Positions 42,752 through 51,757 of a DNA stretch of 51,884 nt are shown in pieces. This DNA comes from SBBG01 sp033717875 (GTDB taxonomy: Bacteria; Pseudomonadota; Gammaproteobacteria; Ga0077554; Ga007554): assembly GCA_033717875.1 (NCBI GenBank), contig JADDKJ010000025.1:1-51884 (forward strand). Reading direction: 5' to 3'. A program made the translations under genes and the position numbers. Numbering within the stretch: position 1 is the stretch's first letter; each line of letters begins with the position of its first letter. The notes under the pieces were generated by a model, which made no database searches, had not been told where the DNA came from, and saw only the letters and a list, made by a program, of their open reading frames with translations.

Positions 42752-45380
42752 GTTCGACGCCCCGGCCTTCGACAGCGGGACAAATCTCCTGCCGCTTTTC
42801 CGTACCGCGCTACAGTCGGCACAGCAGACACTGAAGGAGCGTTTTCTTGGCGGCGCGCCGGCCGAAGAGCTGGTGCGGGGACGGGCCAGCCTGGTCGACG
42901 ATCTGCTGATACGCGCCTGGCACACACTGGTGCTCTCCTCCGATGACGATGATACGATCGCCCTCGTTGCGGCGGGCGGTTATGGACGCGGCGAGTTGCA
43001 TCCCGGTTCGGATATCGACCTTCTGATTCTGCTGCGCAACAGCGATCACGTCCGCTATCAGGAGCGCCTGGAACAGTTTCTGGTGTTCCTGTGGGACATC
43101 GGCCTGGAGGTCGGGCACAGCGTGCGCTCGCTACAGGAATGCGCAGACGAAGCGAGCCGCGACATCACGATCGCCACCAACCTCATGGAGTCGCGCCTGC
43201 TGGCCGGATCGCCCCCCTTGTTCGAAGCGATGCGCGCCGCCACCGGGCCGCAACGCATCTGGCCCAGCCGCCGGTTTTTCGAGGCCAAGTGGCAGGAGCA
43301 GATCGCCCGGCATCACAAGTATCACGACACCGCTTATAACCTGGAACCCAACGTCAAGGAAGGACCGGGCGGATTGCGCGACATCCAGATGATCGGCTGG
43401 GTGGCGAAACGCCACTTCGGTGCAACCACCCTGCATGATCTGGTCGGCCATGGCTTTCTCACCGAGTCCGAATATCAGGAACTGATCGCCGGCCAGAATT
43501 TTCTGTGGCGGGTACGCTTCGCCTTGCATACCCTCGCCGGCCGGCGCGAAGACCGGCTGCTGTTCGATCACCAGAAAACCGTGGCGCAACAGTTCGGCTT
43601 TCAGGACGAGGAACACAAGCTCGCCGTCGAGCAGTTCATGAAGGAATACTACCGCACCATCATGGAACTGAGCCGACTCAACGAAATGCTGCTGCAACTG
43701 TTCCAGGAGGCCATTCTTTACGCCGACAGCGAGACGGTGATCGTGCCGCTCAACAACCGCTTCCAGGCACGCAACGATTTTGTCGAAGCGAGATACGACG
43801 GCGTCTTCCGCCGTTATCCCTTCGCCCTGCTGGAAATCTTTCTCATTCTCCAGCAGCACCCCGAGCTGAAAGGCGTGCGCGCCGCCACCATCCGCCTGAT
43901 CCGCGATCACCGTCATTTGATCAATGAAAAATTCCGCGACGACTTGCGCAACCGCAGCCTGTTCATGGAGATCATGCGTCAACCGCGCGGCGTCACTCAT
44001 GAACTGCGGCGCATGAACCGTTATGGCGTGCTGGCCGCCTATGTGTCGATATTCGGCAACATCGTCGGGCAGATGCAATACGATCTATTCCACGTTTATA
44101 CCGTGGACGAACACACCCTGATGGTGGTGCGCAATCTGCGCCGCTTCAGCGTACCGGAATTCGCGCACGAATTTCCGCATTGCAGCGAGCTCGTGCAACG
44201 CATTCCCAAACCCGAGATCCTGTGGCTGGGCGGCTTCTTCCATGACATCGCCAAGGGGCGCGGCGGCGACCACTCCGAACTCGGCGCGCAGGATGCGATG
44301 ACCTTTTGTCTGCATCATGGCATGAGCCCCTATGATGCGCGGTTCGTCGCCTGGCTGGTGAAGCACCACCTCATCATGTCCAGCACCGCGCAGCGCAAGG
44401 ACATCTCGGACCCGCAAGTAATCGCGGAATTCGCGGCAAAGGTCGGCGACCAGGCGCACCTGGATTACCTCTACCTGCTCACCGTCGCCGACATTCGCGG
44501 CACCAATCCAGCGTTGTGGAACAGTTGGAAAGACGCCCTGCTGATGGATCTGTACAACGCCACCAAACGCGCGCTGCGGCGTGGGCTGGAGCATATCATC
44601 GACCACGCCGAACGAGTTGATGAAATCAAACAGCAGGCGCTGGCGATACTGAAACAGCATGCGCTGGATGAAACCGTCATCGAGGGGCTATGGCGCGATC
44701 TGGGCGACGATTATTTCCTGCGCCACTCGGCGGACGAGATCGCCTGGCACACCCAGGCCCTGGTCCATTGCCCCCCCGCCGATCTTCCCCTGGTGCTAGT
44801 GCGCCAACAGACACCGCGCGGCGGCACCGAAATCTTTATCTACGCCCGCGACGAGGATCATCTTTTCGCCACCACCACCCGCACGCTCGACCAGTTGGGC
44901 CTGACCATCGTCGATGCCCGCATCATCACCGCCAACAGCGGGTTTACCTTGGACACCTACATCGTTCTGGAAGCCGCGGGCGAACCGATCACCAACGCCT
45001 ACCGCATCCAGGAAATCCTCGCCAGTCTCAAGCAATACCTGGCTCACCCGGGAGAATCGCAGGCCCACATCAGCCGCCGCGCACCGCGTCAGCTCAAATA
45101 CTTCCCCACCCCCACGGAGATCCACTTCAGCGACGACGAGCGCAACCACCGCACCGCCATGGAACTGATCACCAGCGACCGCCCCGGCTTGCTGTCGCGG
45201 GTGGGTCAAGCCTTCATGGAATGCGGCGCACGCCTGCAAAACGCCAAGATCGCCACCCTGGGCGCGCGCGCGGAGGATGTCTTTTTCATTACCGACAAGA
45301 ACAATCAGCCATTGCGGACGGAGGAACAATTCGATTGTCTGCGCCAGACCATTGCAAGGCATCTTGAAAAACAGCCGTAG
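42741..45380 (+). CDS. glnD: [Protein-PII] uridylyltransferase/uridylyl-removing enzyme
   Basis: 879 aa bifunctional nitrogen sensor that uridylylates PII (GlnB/GlnK) when glutamine is low. Nucleotidyltransferase motif GGYGRGELHPGSDIDLLIL, the GlnE/GlnD linker, an HD domain (HDIAKGRGGDHSELG) and two C-terminal ACT domains (EIFIYARDEDHLFATTTR and AMELITSDRPGLLSRVGQ) follow in order. The ATG lies within the end of map in another frame, so translation is coupled. Map-glnD adjacency is common in proteobacteria. Confidence 0.97.
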   Translation: MTSKFDAPAFDSGTNLLPLFRTALQSAQQTLKERFLGGAPAEELVRGRASLVDDLLIRAWHTLVLSSDDDDTIALVAAGGYGRGELHPGSDIDLLILLRNSDHVRYQERLEQFLVFLWDIGLEVGHSVRSLQECADEASRDITIATNLMESRLLAGSPPLFEAMRAATGPQRIWPSRRFFEAKWQEQIARHHKYHDTAYNLEPNVKEGPGGLRDIQMIGWVAKRHFGATTLHDLVGHGFLTESEYQELIAGQNFLWRVRFALHTLAGRREDRLLFDHQKTVAQQFGFQDEEHKLAVEQFMKEYYRTIMELSRLNEMLLQLFQEAILYADSETVIVPLNNRFQARNDFVEARYDGVFRRYPFALLEIFLILQQHPELKGVRAATIRLIRDHRHLINEKFRDDLRNRSLFMEIMRQPRGVTHELRRMNRYGVLAAYVSIFGNIVGQMQYDLFHVYTVDEHTLMVVRNLRRFSVPEFAHEFPHCSELVQRIPKPEILWLGGFFHDIAKGRGGDHSELGAQDAMTFCLHHGMSPYDARFVAWLVKHHLIMSSTAQRKDISDPQVIAEFAAKVGDQAHLDYLYLLTVADIRGTNPALWNSWKDALLMDLYNATKRALRRGLEHIIDHAERVDEIKQQALAILKQHALDETVIEGLWRDLGDDYFLRHSADEIAWHTQALVHCPPADLPLVLVRQQTPRGGTEIFIYARDEDHLFATTTRTLDQLGLTIVDARIITANSGFTLDTYIVLEAAGEPITNAYRIQEILASLKQYLAHPGESQAHISRRAPRQLKYFPTPTEIHFSDDERNHRTAMELITSDRPGLLSRVGQAFMECGARLQNAKIATLGARAEDVFFITDKNNQPLRTEEQFDCLRQTIARHLEKQP

Positions 45381-45517
45381 CGGCTAAACATTATTTTGCA
45401 TCCCCTCCCGCTTCGCCACCCCCAGCACGAGGGGATATGATGCTCGAATCAGGCGGCTGCCCAACCGGCCGTTGATGAAGTCCTCCAGGCATTCGCACGC
45501 AACAGGGAGGCAGGGAT

Positions 45518-48481
45518 ATGTGCTACGGCAAGGTTGTTCTTCATGCGCTGGCAATAGCGCTGCCTTTCATGGCGGTTCTTACCCGCGCGGACCCGGCTTC
45601 CGGCCATGACGGACGGCCATCCCCCACCCTTGCGGCACAGCGGTCCACCCACCACATCAGTCTTTCCGATCACCGCAAATCCGAAGCTTCCGGCAAGTTC
45701 CAGGACATTTACGCCAGGCGGCCCCTGGCTTTCGAAGCCAACCACGGCCAGACTGACGCCCAGGTAAAATTTCTCGCCCGCAGCCAAGGCTACACCCTGT
45801 TTCTGACCCCACGCGAAGCCGTACTGGCCTTGCACATGCCACACGCCAAACCAACCCGCGCGCCTCAGCAACCCTCGACCGCACTGCGGATGAAGCTGGC
45901 AGGGGCCAACCCCGCTCCCACGCTGACAGCTCAGGAGAAACTGGCTGGCCGGAGCAACTATTTCACCGGCAGCAACCGGGGCAAATGGCATACTCATATA
46001 CCCCAGTACGGCCAAGTGAAATATCAGAATATCTATGCCGGGGTAGACCTGGTCTTCTACGGAAACCAACGGGCATTGGAATATGATTTTGTCGTCTCCC
46101 CCGGCGCCGACCCTGGCAAAATCATGCTGGCCTTTGAGGCCAAGCCACCGCCGCGGCTGAATATCGACAGCCAGGGCGACTTGTTGCTGCATACCTCGGG
46201 CGGCACGCTTCGCCAGCACCGGCCACATATTTATCAAATCATCGATGGCGCCAAAAAATCCATCCCGGGCCGTTACGTGCTCAGGGACAAGGCGAAGATT
46301 GGCTTTCAGGTGGCGGTCTATGACACTAACAGGCCATTGATCATCGACCCGGTACTGTCCTATTCCACGTATCTCGGCGGCAGCAGCGGCGACACCGCGT
46401 ATGCCATCGCCGTAGACCCGAGTGGCAATGCCTATATCACCGGAACCACCAGTTCCGTCGATTTTCCCGGGAGCGTAACAACCAGTTTTTCCGGGAACAG
46501 CGACGCCTTTGTGACAAAGCTGGACAGTGGCGGCGGACTTGTCTACTCCATCTACCTGGGCGGCAGCGGCAACGATTCCGCCAATGGCATCGCGGTGGAC
46601 CGGAACGGCAATGCCTATATCACCGGCAACACCAACTCGAGCAACTTCCCCACCCTGTCGGCCTTTCAAGCCAATTCACCGACAGGCGACAATGCCTTTG
46701 CCACGAAACTGGATAGTAGCGGCACGCCAAGCTACTCCACCTACCTCGGCGGCAGCAGTAACGACCTGGGCAATGCCATCGCGGTGGACGCCAACGGAAA
46801 TGCCTATATCACTGGCAGCACTCAATCAACCGATTTCCCTACCACTCTGAGTTCCTATCAGAATGCCAAGCGCAGCGATTGCAACAATCCGACCGACACC
46901 GAAGCTTTCGTGACGAAGTTGAGCACCACGGGCGCAGCGCTCGTCTATTCCACCTTCCTGGGCGGTGGACGCAATGACGAGGGACATGGCATTACCGTGG
47001 ACAACGCCGGCAATGCCCATGTGACCGGGCATACCGCGTCCACCCAAGGCACCACCGCATGCGGAACCACCGCGAGCTCTTTTCCAACAACGGCAATGGC
47101 CTTTCAGTCCCGAAACGCCGGGGGCGACGATGCCTTCATAACAAAGCTGAACGCCGACGGATCGGCGCTTGAATACTCCACTTACCTCGGCGGGAGCAGT
47201 GGCGAGCGGGGCGCGGCGATTGCCGTGGATGCGGCGGGCGGCGTGTATGTGACAGGCTACAGCCGATCACCCAATTTCCCCGTTACGACCGCCGCATTTC
47301 AGACGAGTTTTGGCGGCGATGAGGACGCCTTTGTCACCAAGCTCGATACAACCGGCCCTGCGCTTGCTTATTCAAGCTATCTTGGCGGCAGCGAGAAAGA
47401 CTTCGGCAATGGCATCGCAGTAACGCCCGATGGCAACAATACCTATTTGACCGGCACCACCTCGTCGACCGATTTTCCTTTGGCAAACCCTACCCAGCCC
47501 GCCTTCGGCGGCCCGCTTTCCGACGCCTTCATCGCCCGGCCAAACGTCACGGGATCGACGCTCATCTATTCCACCTATCTCGGTGGCCAGGGCAACGACG
47601 AGGGCTACGCCGTCGCTCTGGATGCCTCCCGCATCCTCTATGTTACCGGCACCACCCTCTCGACGGATTTTCCCGTCACGGCAGGCGCCTATCAGTCCCT
47701 GTCCAAAGGCTTGGGCGATGCCTTCGTCACGAAAATCAGCGCTACCGGAACCGCCGACCTTGGCGTTACCAAGACAGCCGCGCCCCATCCGGTTGTGGCG
47801 GGAAGCCATCTCACCTACACCATTACGATAACCAACAACGGTCCCGGCGATGCCACTGGGGTGATGCTCCGGGATACCTTGCCGCCGCGCATCACGCTCG
47901 TCTCGGCCATGCCCGGCCAAGGCAGTTGCAGCGGTGCGGGCAGCATTGTGAACTGCACGCTGGGGACGATCCACAATCGTGGCAGCGCCAATGTAAATAT
48001 CGTCGTCATCCCCGCCTCGGCAGGCACACTGAGTAATGCCGTCATGGTGACGGCCAATGAGGACGACCTCGATCCGGCTAACAGTCGCGCCACCATCACA
48101 ACCACGGTAAACGCCGCACCGCCTGGCGGAGGCGGCGCAGTCAGCCCGGGTGGAGGTGGTGGCGGCGGCTGTTTCATTGCCACTGCCGCCTATGGCTCCT
48201 ATCTGGACCCGCATGTACAGGCGCTCAGGGAATTCAGGGACACAGTACTGATGAACCATCGGGTGGGCAGGGCGTTTGTTGATCTGTATTATCGCCACTC
48301 TCCCCCCATTGCCGCTTTCATCGCCCGCCATGAAGGCCTGAAGATCGCGGTCCGCACTGTGCTCACCCCCGTCGTCTACGCTGTCATACACCCTGTCGCC
48401 ACCGGGATGATGGCTTCCCTCGGGATTCTCTTCCTGGCGGGATACAAGATGAAACGCCGAACGAAGGCAAGCGACAAATGA
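45518..48481 (+). CDS. SBBP-repeat/DUF11 surface protein with CFI-box C-terminus
   Basis: 987 aa exported protein with a signal peptide (VVLHALAIALPFMAVLTRA) and a GGGAGG ribosome binding site. An N-terminal DUF7948-like region (FEANHGQTDAQVKFLARSQG) precedes seven SBBP beta-propeller repeats marked by YSTYLGG-type motifs and xxAYITGxT (about residues 275-745), a DUF11 domain (VTKTAAPHPVVAGSHLTYTI), a glycine-rich linker and CFIATAAYGS with Cys885, followed by a hydrophobic segment and a basic KRR end. The last part is a CFI-box C-terminal domain, a suspected sorting/anchoring signal. Monocistronic. Confidence 0.88.
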   Translation: MCYGKVVLHALAIALPFMAVLTRADPASGHDGRPSPTLAAQRSTHHISLSDHRKSEASGKFQDIYARRPLAFEANHGQTDAQVKFLARSQGYTLFLTPREAVLALHMPHAKPTRAPQQPSTALRMKLAGANPAPTLTAQEKLAGRSNYFTGSNRGKWHTHIPQYGQVKYQNIYAGVDLVFYGNQRALEYDFVVSPGADPGKIMLAFEAKPPPRLNIDSQGDLLLHTSGGTLRQHRPHIYQIIDGAKKSIPGRYVLRDKAKIGFQVAVYDTNRPLIIDPVLSYSTYLGGSSGDTAYAIAVDPSGNAYITGTTSSVDFPGSVTTSFSGNSDAFVTKLDSGGGLVYSIYLGGSGNDSANGIAVDRNGNAYITGNTNSSNFPTLSAFQANSPTGDNAFATKLDSSGTPSYSTYLGGSSNDLGNAIAVDANGNAYITGSTQSTDFPTTLSSYQNAKRSDCNNPTDTEAFVTKLSTTGAALVYSTFLGGGRNDEGHGITVDNAGNAHVTGHTASTQGTTACGTTASSFPTTAMAFQSRNAGGDDAFITKLNADGSALEYSTYLGGSSGERGAAIAVDAAGGVYVTGYSRSPNFPVTTAAFQTSFGGDEDAFVTKLDTTGPALAYSSYLGGSEKDFGNGIAVTPDGNNTYLTGTTSSTDFPLANPTQPAFGGPLSDAFIARPNVTGSTLIYSTYLGGQGNDEGYAVALDASRILYVTGTTLSTDFPVTAGAYQSLSKGLGDAFVTKISATGTADLGVTKTAAPHPVVAGSHLTYTITITNNGPGDATGVMLRDTLPPRITLVSAMPGQGSCSGAGSIVNCTLGTIHNRGSANVNIVVIPASAGTLSNAVMVTANEDDLDPANSRATITTTVNAAPPGGGGAVSPGGGGGGGCFIATAAYGSYLDPHVQALREFRDTVLMNHRVGRAFVDLYYRHSPPIAAFIARHEGLKIAVRTVLTPVVYAVIHPVATGMMASLGILFLAGYKMKRRTKASDK

Positions 48482-48498
48482 CCGAGTTGAAGCGGGCG

Positions 48499-49179
48499 TC
48501 AAGCATGCCCTTTTCCCGCCAACCCCCGCAGCTCTTCTGATCCAACGATCTCTATTTTCCCGCGATGCAATCTCACCCAGCCGCGATGCTCGAATTCCTT
48601 GAGTAACCGGCTCACCACCTCCCGCGCCGTGCCCAGCTCAACGGCAAGATCATAGTGCGTTTTTTCGATCACCTTTGACGCGCCCCCCAAATCGAGCAAA
48701 TGCTGCGCAAGGCGGCAATCCATGTGACCGAAAGCCACTTCCTCAACGAGATGCACCAGTCCGTGTATCCCCTGATCCAGGGACGAAAAAACGAATTTGC
48801 GGAAACCGGGAGAGCCGCTCAGCGCCTCATGAAAATAGGCTTTTGGAATCACTATGGCGCGCACCGCGGTTTCAGCGACTGCTTCGGCGGGATATTCGGC
48901 ATCGGCCAGCAGGCAAGAGGTCGTCAGCTCGCAGACCTGACCGGCGCCGATGCGGTAAAGAATGATTTCATGGCCATCTTCCGAAACCCTCTGCACCTTG
49001 ACCATTCCTTCCAGCACCAGAAGATAGTTCTCGCACGCCTGACCACCCCTGAACACCGCGCTACCCGCAGGCAGTGCGACGTGCTGCGCCGAGCGCATGA
49101 TTCTGTGCCAGACATCATCCGAGATGGCGCTCAGCGCCGGAAACATCTTCAGCCAACCGTATGTCGTCGATTCGCTCAT
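48499..49179 (-). CDS. Crp/Fnr-family transcriptional regulator
   Basis: 226 aa: a cyclic-nucleotide-type sensor domain (residues 15-145, with AGSAVFRGGQACENYLLVLEG) and a C-terminal winged helix (KTHYDLAVELGTAREVVSRL recognition region). The N-terminal Cys cluster of FNR is absent, and the cAMP-binding RxS signature is not clear, so the effector is unknown. Divergent from the DUF2288 gene. Confidence 0.9.
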   Translation of the reverse strand: MSESTTYGWLKMFPALSAISDDVWHRIMRSAQHVALPAGSAVFRGGQACENYLLVLEGMVKVQRVSEDGHEIILYRIGAGQVCELTTSCLLADAEYPAEAVAETAVRAIVIPKAYFHEALSGSPGFRKFVFSSLDQGIHGLVHLVEEVAFGHMDCRLAQHLLDLGGASKVIEKTHYDLAVELGTAREVVSRLLKEFEHRGWVRLHRGKIEIVGSEELRGLAGKGHA

Positions 49180-49288
49180 GCTCGCCCCATCAAGATTAAC
49201 CGCTCGATTGTGGAAACATACGCCGTATCAGTCTCACGTAGCAAGCCAGGATAATAACGACCCATCATGCAGGATTGCGCCTTCACAA

Positions 49289-49297
49289 TGGTATAAT
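49289..49297 (+). promoter_or_regulatory. extended -10 promoter of the DUF2288 gene
   Basis: TGGTATAAT is a perfect extended -10 element (TGN-TATAAT), 32 bases before the ATG at 49330. The -35 region is poor, as is usual for extended -10 promoters. Confidence 0.7.
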
Positions 49298-49329
49298 TTT
49301 GCTCCTGAAAGACATATTGTTTAAAACAC

Positions 49330-49644
49330 ATGCACGACACAGACCAAGAACTACGATCCAGGCTGAACGCCGAAACCGGGAAACTGGCGTGGAAAGAACT
49401 GGAAAGACATTTCGCGCGCGGGGTGGTCATCAAGGTGGCGGCGGAGCTCGACCTGATCGAGATTGCAACCTCCATGGCCAAGGACAATAAAGAAACCATT
49501 GAACAACTGGTACACGCCGGCAAAATATCACGCACGTCGATGGATGACGCCGAAGACTGGAACACCCGCGCCGCGGTGTTCTGGGCGGTGGTAGTCGCCC
49601 CCTGGGTGCTGGTTCAGGAAACAAAAACCCTTCCGGTTTCATAG
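49330..49644 (+). CDS. DUF2288 domain protein
   Basis: 104 aa. KLAWKELERHFARGVVIKV near the N-terminus and the tryptophan-rich ending (AVFWAVVVAPWVLVQE) are typical of DUF2288, a small family of unknown function in proteobacteria. An extended -10 promoter lies just upstream. The stop codon TAG is the first part of a REP-like palindrome. Confidence 0.85.
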   Translation: MHDTDQELRSRLNAETGKLAWKELERHFARGVVIKVAAELDLIEIATSMAKDNKETIEQLVHAGKISRTSMDDAEDWNTRAAVFWAVVVAPWVLVQETKTLPVS

Positions 49645-49688
49645 GGTGCATCTCGCGCACCGCAATAATGGTGCGCACAGCGCACCCC
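49643..49688. repeat. REP-like palindrome after the DUF2288 gene
   Basis: GGGTGC...GCGCACC and GGTGCGC...GCACCC pair around a short loop. It begins with TAGGGTGC, of which TAG is the stop of the preceding gene. Same family as the palindrome at 6100-6154. Confidence 0.8.
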
Positions 49689-49704
49689 ACAATTGACACA
49701 CGCG

Positions 49705-50472
49705 ATGGCCATCCTCTGGAGAAAGCAAGTCAACGGCACGCGCTACGAAGTACGCACAGCGGGGAATTCGCGCCGCTTGTACAGCGGCGGCGTGTTCCAC
49801 AGCCAATACAATCCGACCGCCCCGGTCACCGGCAGCGTATGGGATCTGCTCACGCTACCCGCATTCTTCTATCCACACGGAAACATCAAACGCGCGCTGG
49901 TGCTCGGTGTCGGTGGCGGCGCGGTGATTCAGCAGTTGCGCCATTTTGTGCAACCCGACGAGATCATCGGCATCGAGCGCGACCCGGTGCATCTTTATGT
50001 GGCCCGGCGCTTCTTCGGTGTGGTGCAAGAAAATGTCGAGCTACATGAGGCGGACGCGGTGCAATGGATCAACGAATACGAAGGACCGCCCTTTGACATG
50101 GTCATCGATGATCTATTCGGCGAACGCGATGGTGAGCCCGTCAGAGCCGTGAGCGCCGATGCGCCATGGTTCGATTGCCTATCCCGGCATTTGACGCGCC
50201 AGGGAATGCTGGTGATAAACTTCGCATCATCGCAAGAGCTGCGCCACTCCGCCTATTTCTCCGATCACCGTGTGAAGCGCCGCTTCAAGACGGCATTTCA
50301 ATTAACGGTGCCGCTTTGCGACAATGCCGTCGGAGTCTTTCTGCGGCGAGAGAGCAATAGCCAGACAATGAGGGACGGGCTCAAAAAAATCCCGATGCTT
50401 GACACCGCGCTCAGAACCAAAAAACTGCGCTACAACATCCGGCGCATCAGCACGCAAGAAATCATTGAATAA
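49705..50472 (+). CDS. spermidine synthase-like methyltransferase-fold protein
   Basis: 255 aa class I Rossmann protein like spermidine synthase. VLGVGGGAVIQQL is motif I, IIGIERDPVHLYVARRFFG motif II, ELHEADAVQWI the next and FDMVIDDLFGE the conserved acidic loop. The N-terminal tetramerisation strands are short (RRLYSGGVFHSQYN). No SpeD is near, so true aminopropyl transfer is uncertain. Start at ATG 49705 rather than TTG 49693. Confidence 0.8.
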   Translation: MAILWRKQVNGTRYEVRTAGNSRRLYSGGVFHSQYNPTAPVTGSVWDLLTLPAFFYPHGNIKRALVLGVGGGAVIQQLRHFVQPDEIIGIERDPVHLYVARRFFGVVQENVELHEADAVQWINEYEGPPFDMVIDDLFGERDGEPVRAVSADAPWFDCLSRHLTRQGMLVINFASSQELRHSAYFSDHRVKRRFKTAFQLTVPLCDNAVGVFLRRESNSQTMRDGLKKIPMLDTALRTKKLRYNIRRISTQEIIE

Positions 50473-50477
50473 CGAAA

Positions 50478-50515
50478 ACCCCGCTGAGAAAGACCTTCCC
50501 TGGCTTTTCTCAGTA
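50478..50515. terminator. possible hairpin terminator between convergent genes
   Basis: CTGAGAAAG and CTTTTCTCAG pair with one bulge around an 11-base loop between the convergent methyltransferase-fold and small membrane protein genes. No strong T-run. Confidence 0.35.
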
Positions 50516-50533
50516 ATATGTCGTAGCCATTGA

Positions 50534-50878
50534 TCACGCCGCTTTCTTCAATATCTCGCCTGTCGCCATTTTCTCTTTTGACTTGTCTAACGGCGGGCAG
50601 ACCTCAGGGTACGAAAACTCGGTATCGTATAGCGCGTTATAGGGATCCACAGCATACGCCTCTTTCGGCGCGGGAGCACACGGCACTTCCTCGGATGCCA
50701 GAAATAAAATCCTGTGGCGGGATTTGACATGAACACCGTTGTCTTTAGCCACCCAGGCATCGTGCATCGCCAAGGCTCCACACACCAGCGAACTGCCAAT
50801 CAATAACACCAGATGCGACCATGCAATGGTCAGCTCCGATGCCTCATGTGTAAAAGCGATAATATCCATGATATTCAT
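50534..50878 (-). CDS. small membrane protein, unknown
   Basis: 114 aa. One transmembrane segment (IAWSHLVLLIGSSLVCGALAM, about residues 18-38) is followed by a charged soluble tail. I recognise no family. A very good ribosome binding site (AAGGAGG 6-8 bases before the ATG at 50878) makes it credible. It lies 132 bases beyond the disrupted enolase-like gene on the same strand. Confidence 0.65.
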   Translation of the reverse strand: MNIMDIIAFTHEASELTIAWSHLVLLIGSSLVCGALAMHDAWVAKDNGVHVKSRHRILFLASEEVPCAPAPKEAYAVDPYNALYDTEFSYPEVCPPLDKSKEKMATGEILKKAA

Positions 50879-51010
50879 GGCACACCTCCTTTTTCACCTG
50901 TCACTGCGATGATATGAAAACATGGAGGGAGGTTTTTTTCTGTAACATAGTCACAGAAACAGTTTTCCATGCCCAAGAGCCACGAGGCGATTAAAAATCT
51001 GGCGCTGCAA

Positions 51011-51757
51011 CTATTTCCCCATGCTATAGCATAATCCGCTTCCTGGCGCAGAAGAAAACCGCCACGCGGACGTATCCAATAGACCGCCATAGCCAAACAT
51101 AAGAGCAGGATCGCACACATCTCGCTCGATAAAATGCGTTCCAAACGCGCCCTCCAGGGCCAGGAGGGACGATTTTGCCACCCCAGCAAGCATCAATCCG
51201 GCGCGGCTCAGAACGCTGGTCTCACCCACATGCGCGCCGACAATCACATCCATACCGTAGCCCTGAGCCTTTTTCAGAATATTCAGCGAACGGATCATGC
51301 CGCCCAGTTTAGAAACTCTCAAATTAGGAACCCAATACTGCGGATTATCGACAAAGGAGTCCAGGTCCTCACAGCAGGTGAGACTCTCGTCGAGGATAAT
51401 TTTGGTTCCGAGCCAAGACGCGATCTCGCGCAAGCCAACCGTATCGCGCGGCGCCAGCGGCTCTTCGATCGCCCAAAATGGCTGACCTAAACGCTCGAAA
51501 TAAACCCCTGCCTCATGTGACGAGCGCCACAAATTATTTGCATCGGCGCGTAGCGTGAGGGAAGCGCCAGCGTCACGCAAGCGCGCAATCTTTTCACAAT
51601 CCCGCTTCAGCACCCCGCTCAGCTTGATCTTGAAATCACGAAATCCCGCATCGAGATAGCGCGCGAGTTGTATGCTGAAGGACGTGCCCTCACCGTCACC
51701 CAGTACCGCTGAATAAGAATACATACCGGTCAAGGCCGGCAACCCAAGTAAAATTTC
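51011..51757 (-). pseudogene. enolase-superfamily (mandelate racemase/muconate lactonizing) enzyme, 5' end cut off by an IS
   Basis: About 248 codons of the C-terminal barrel of an MR/MLE-type enzyme, perhaps dipeptide epimerase- or OSBS-like. The KxK catalytic lysines (FKIKLS), the metal ligands (DANN, EEP, DES) and the second catalytic lysine (SKLGG) are all there. The frame runs unbroken to the IS tip at 51758 and meets a stop inside the IS. The N-terminal capping domain is missing from this window; a TTG at 51742 is the first possible start. Probably inactive. Confidence 0.85.

Noticed and set aside
50875..51189. 104-codon frame overlapping the end of the enolase-like gene
   Set aside because: It runs in another frame over the coding sequence of the enolase-superfamily gene and shows no family features.
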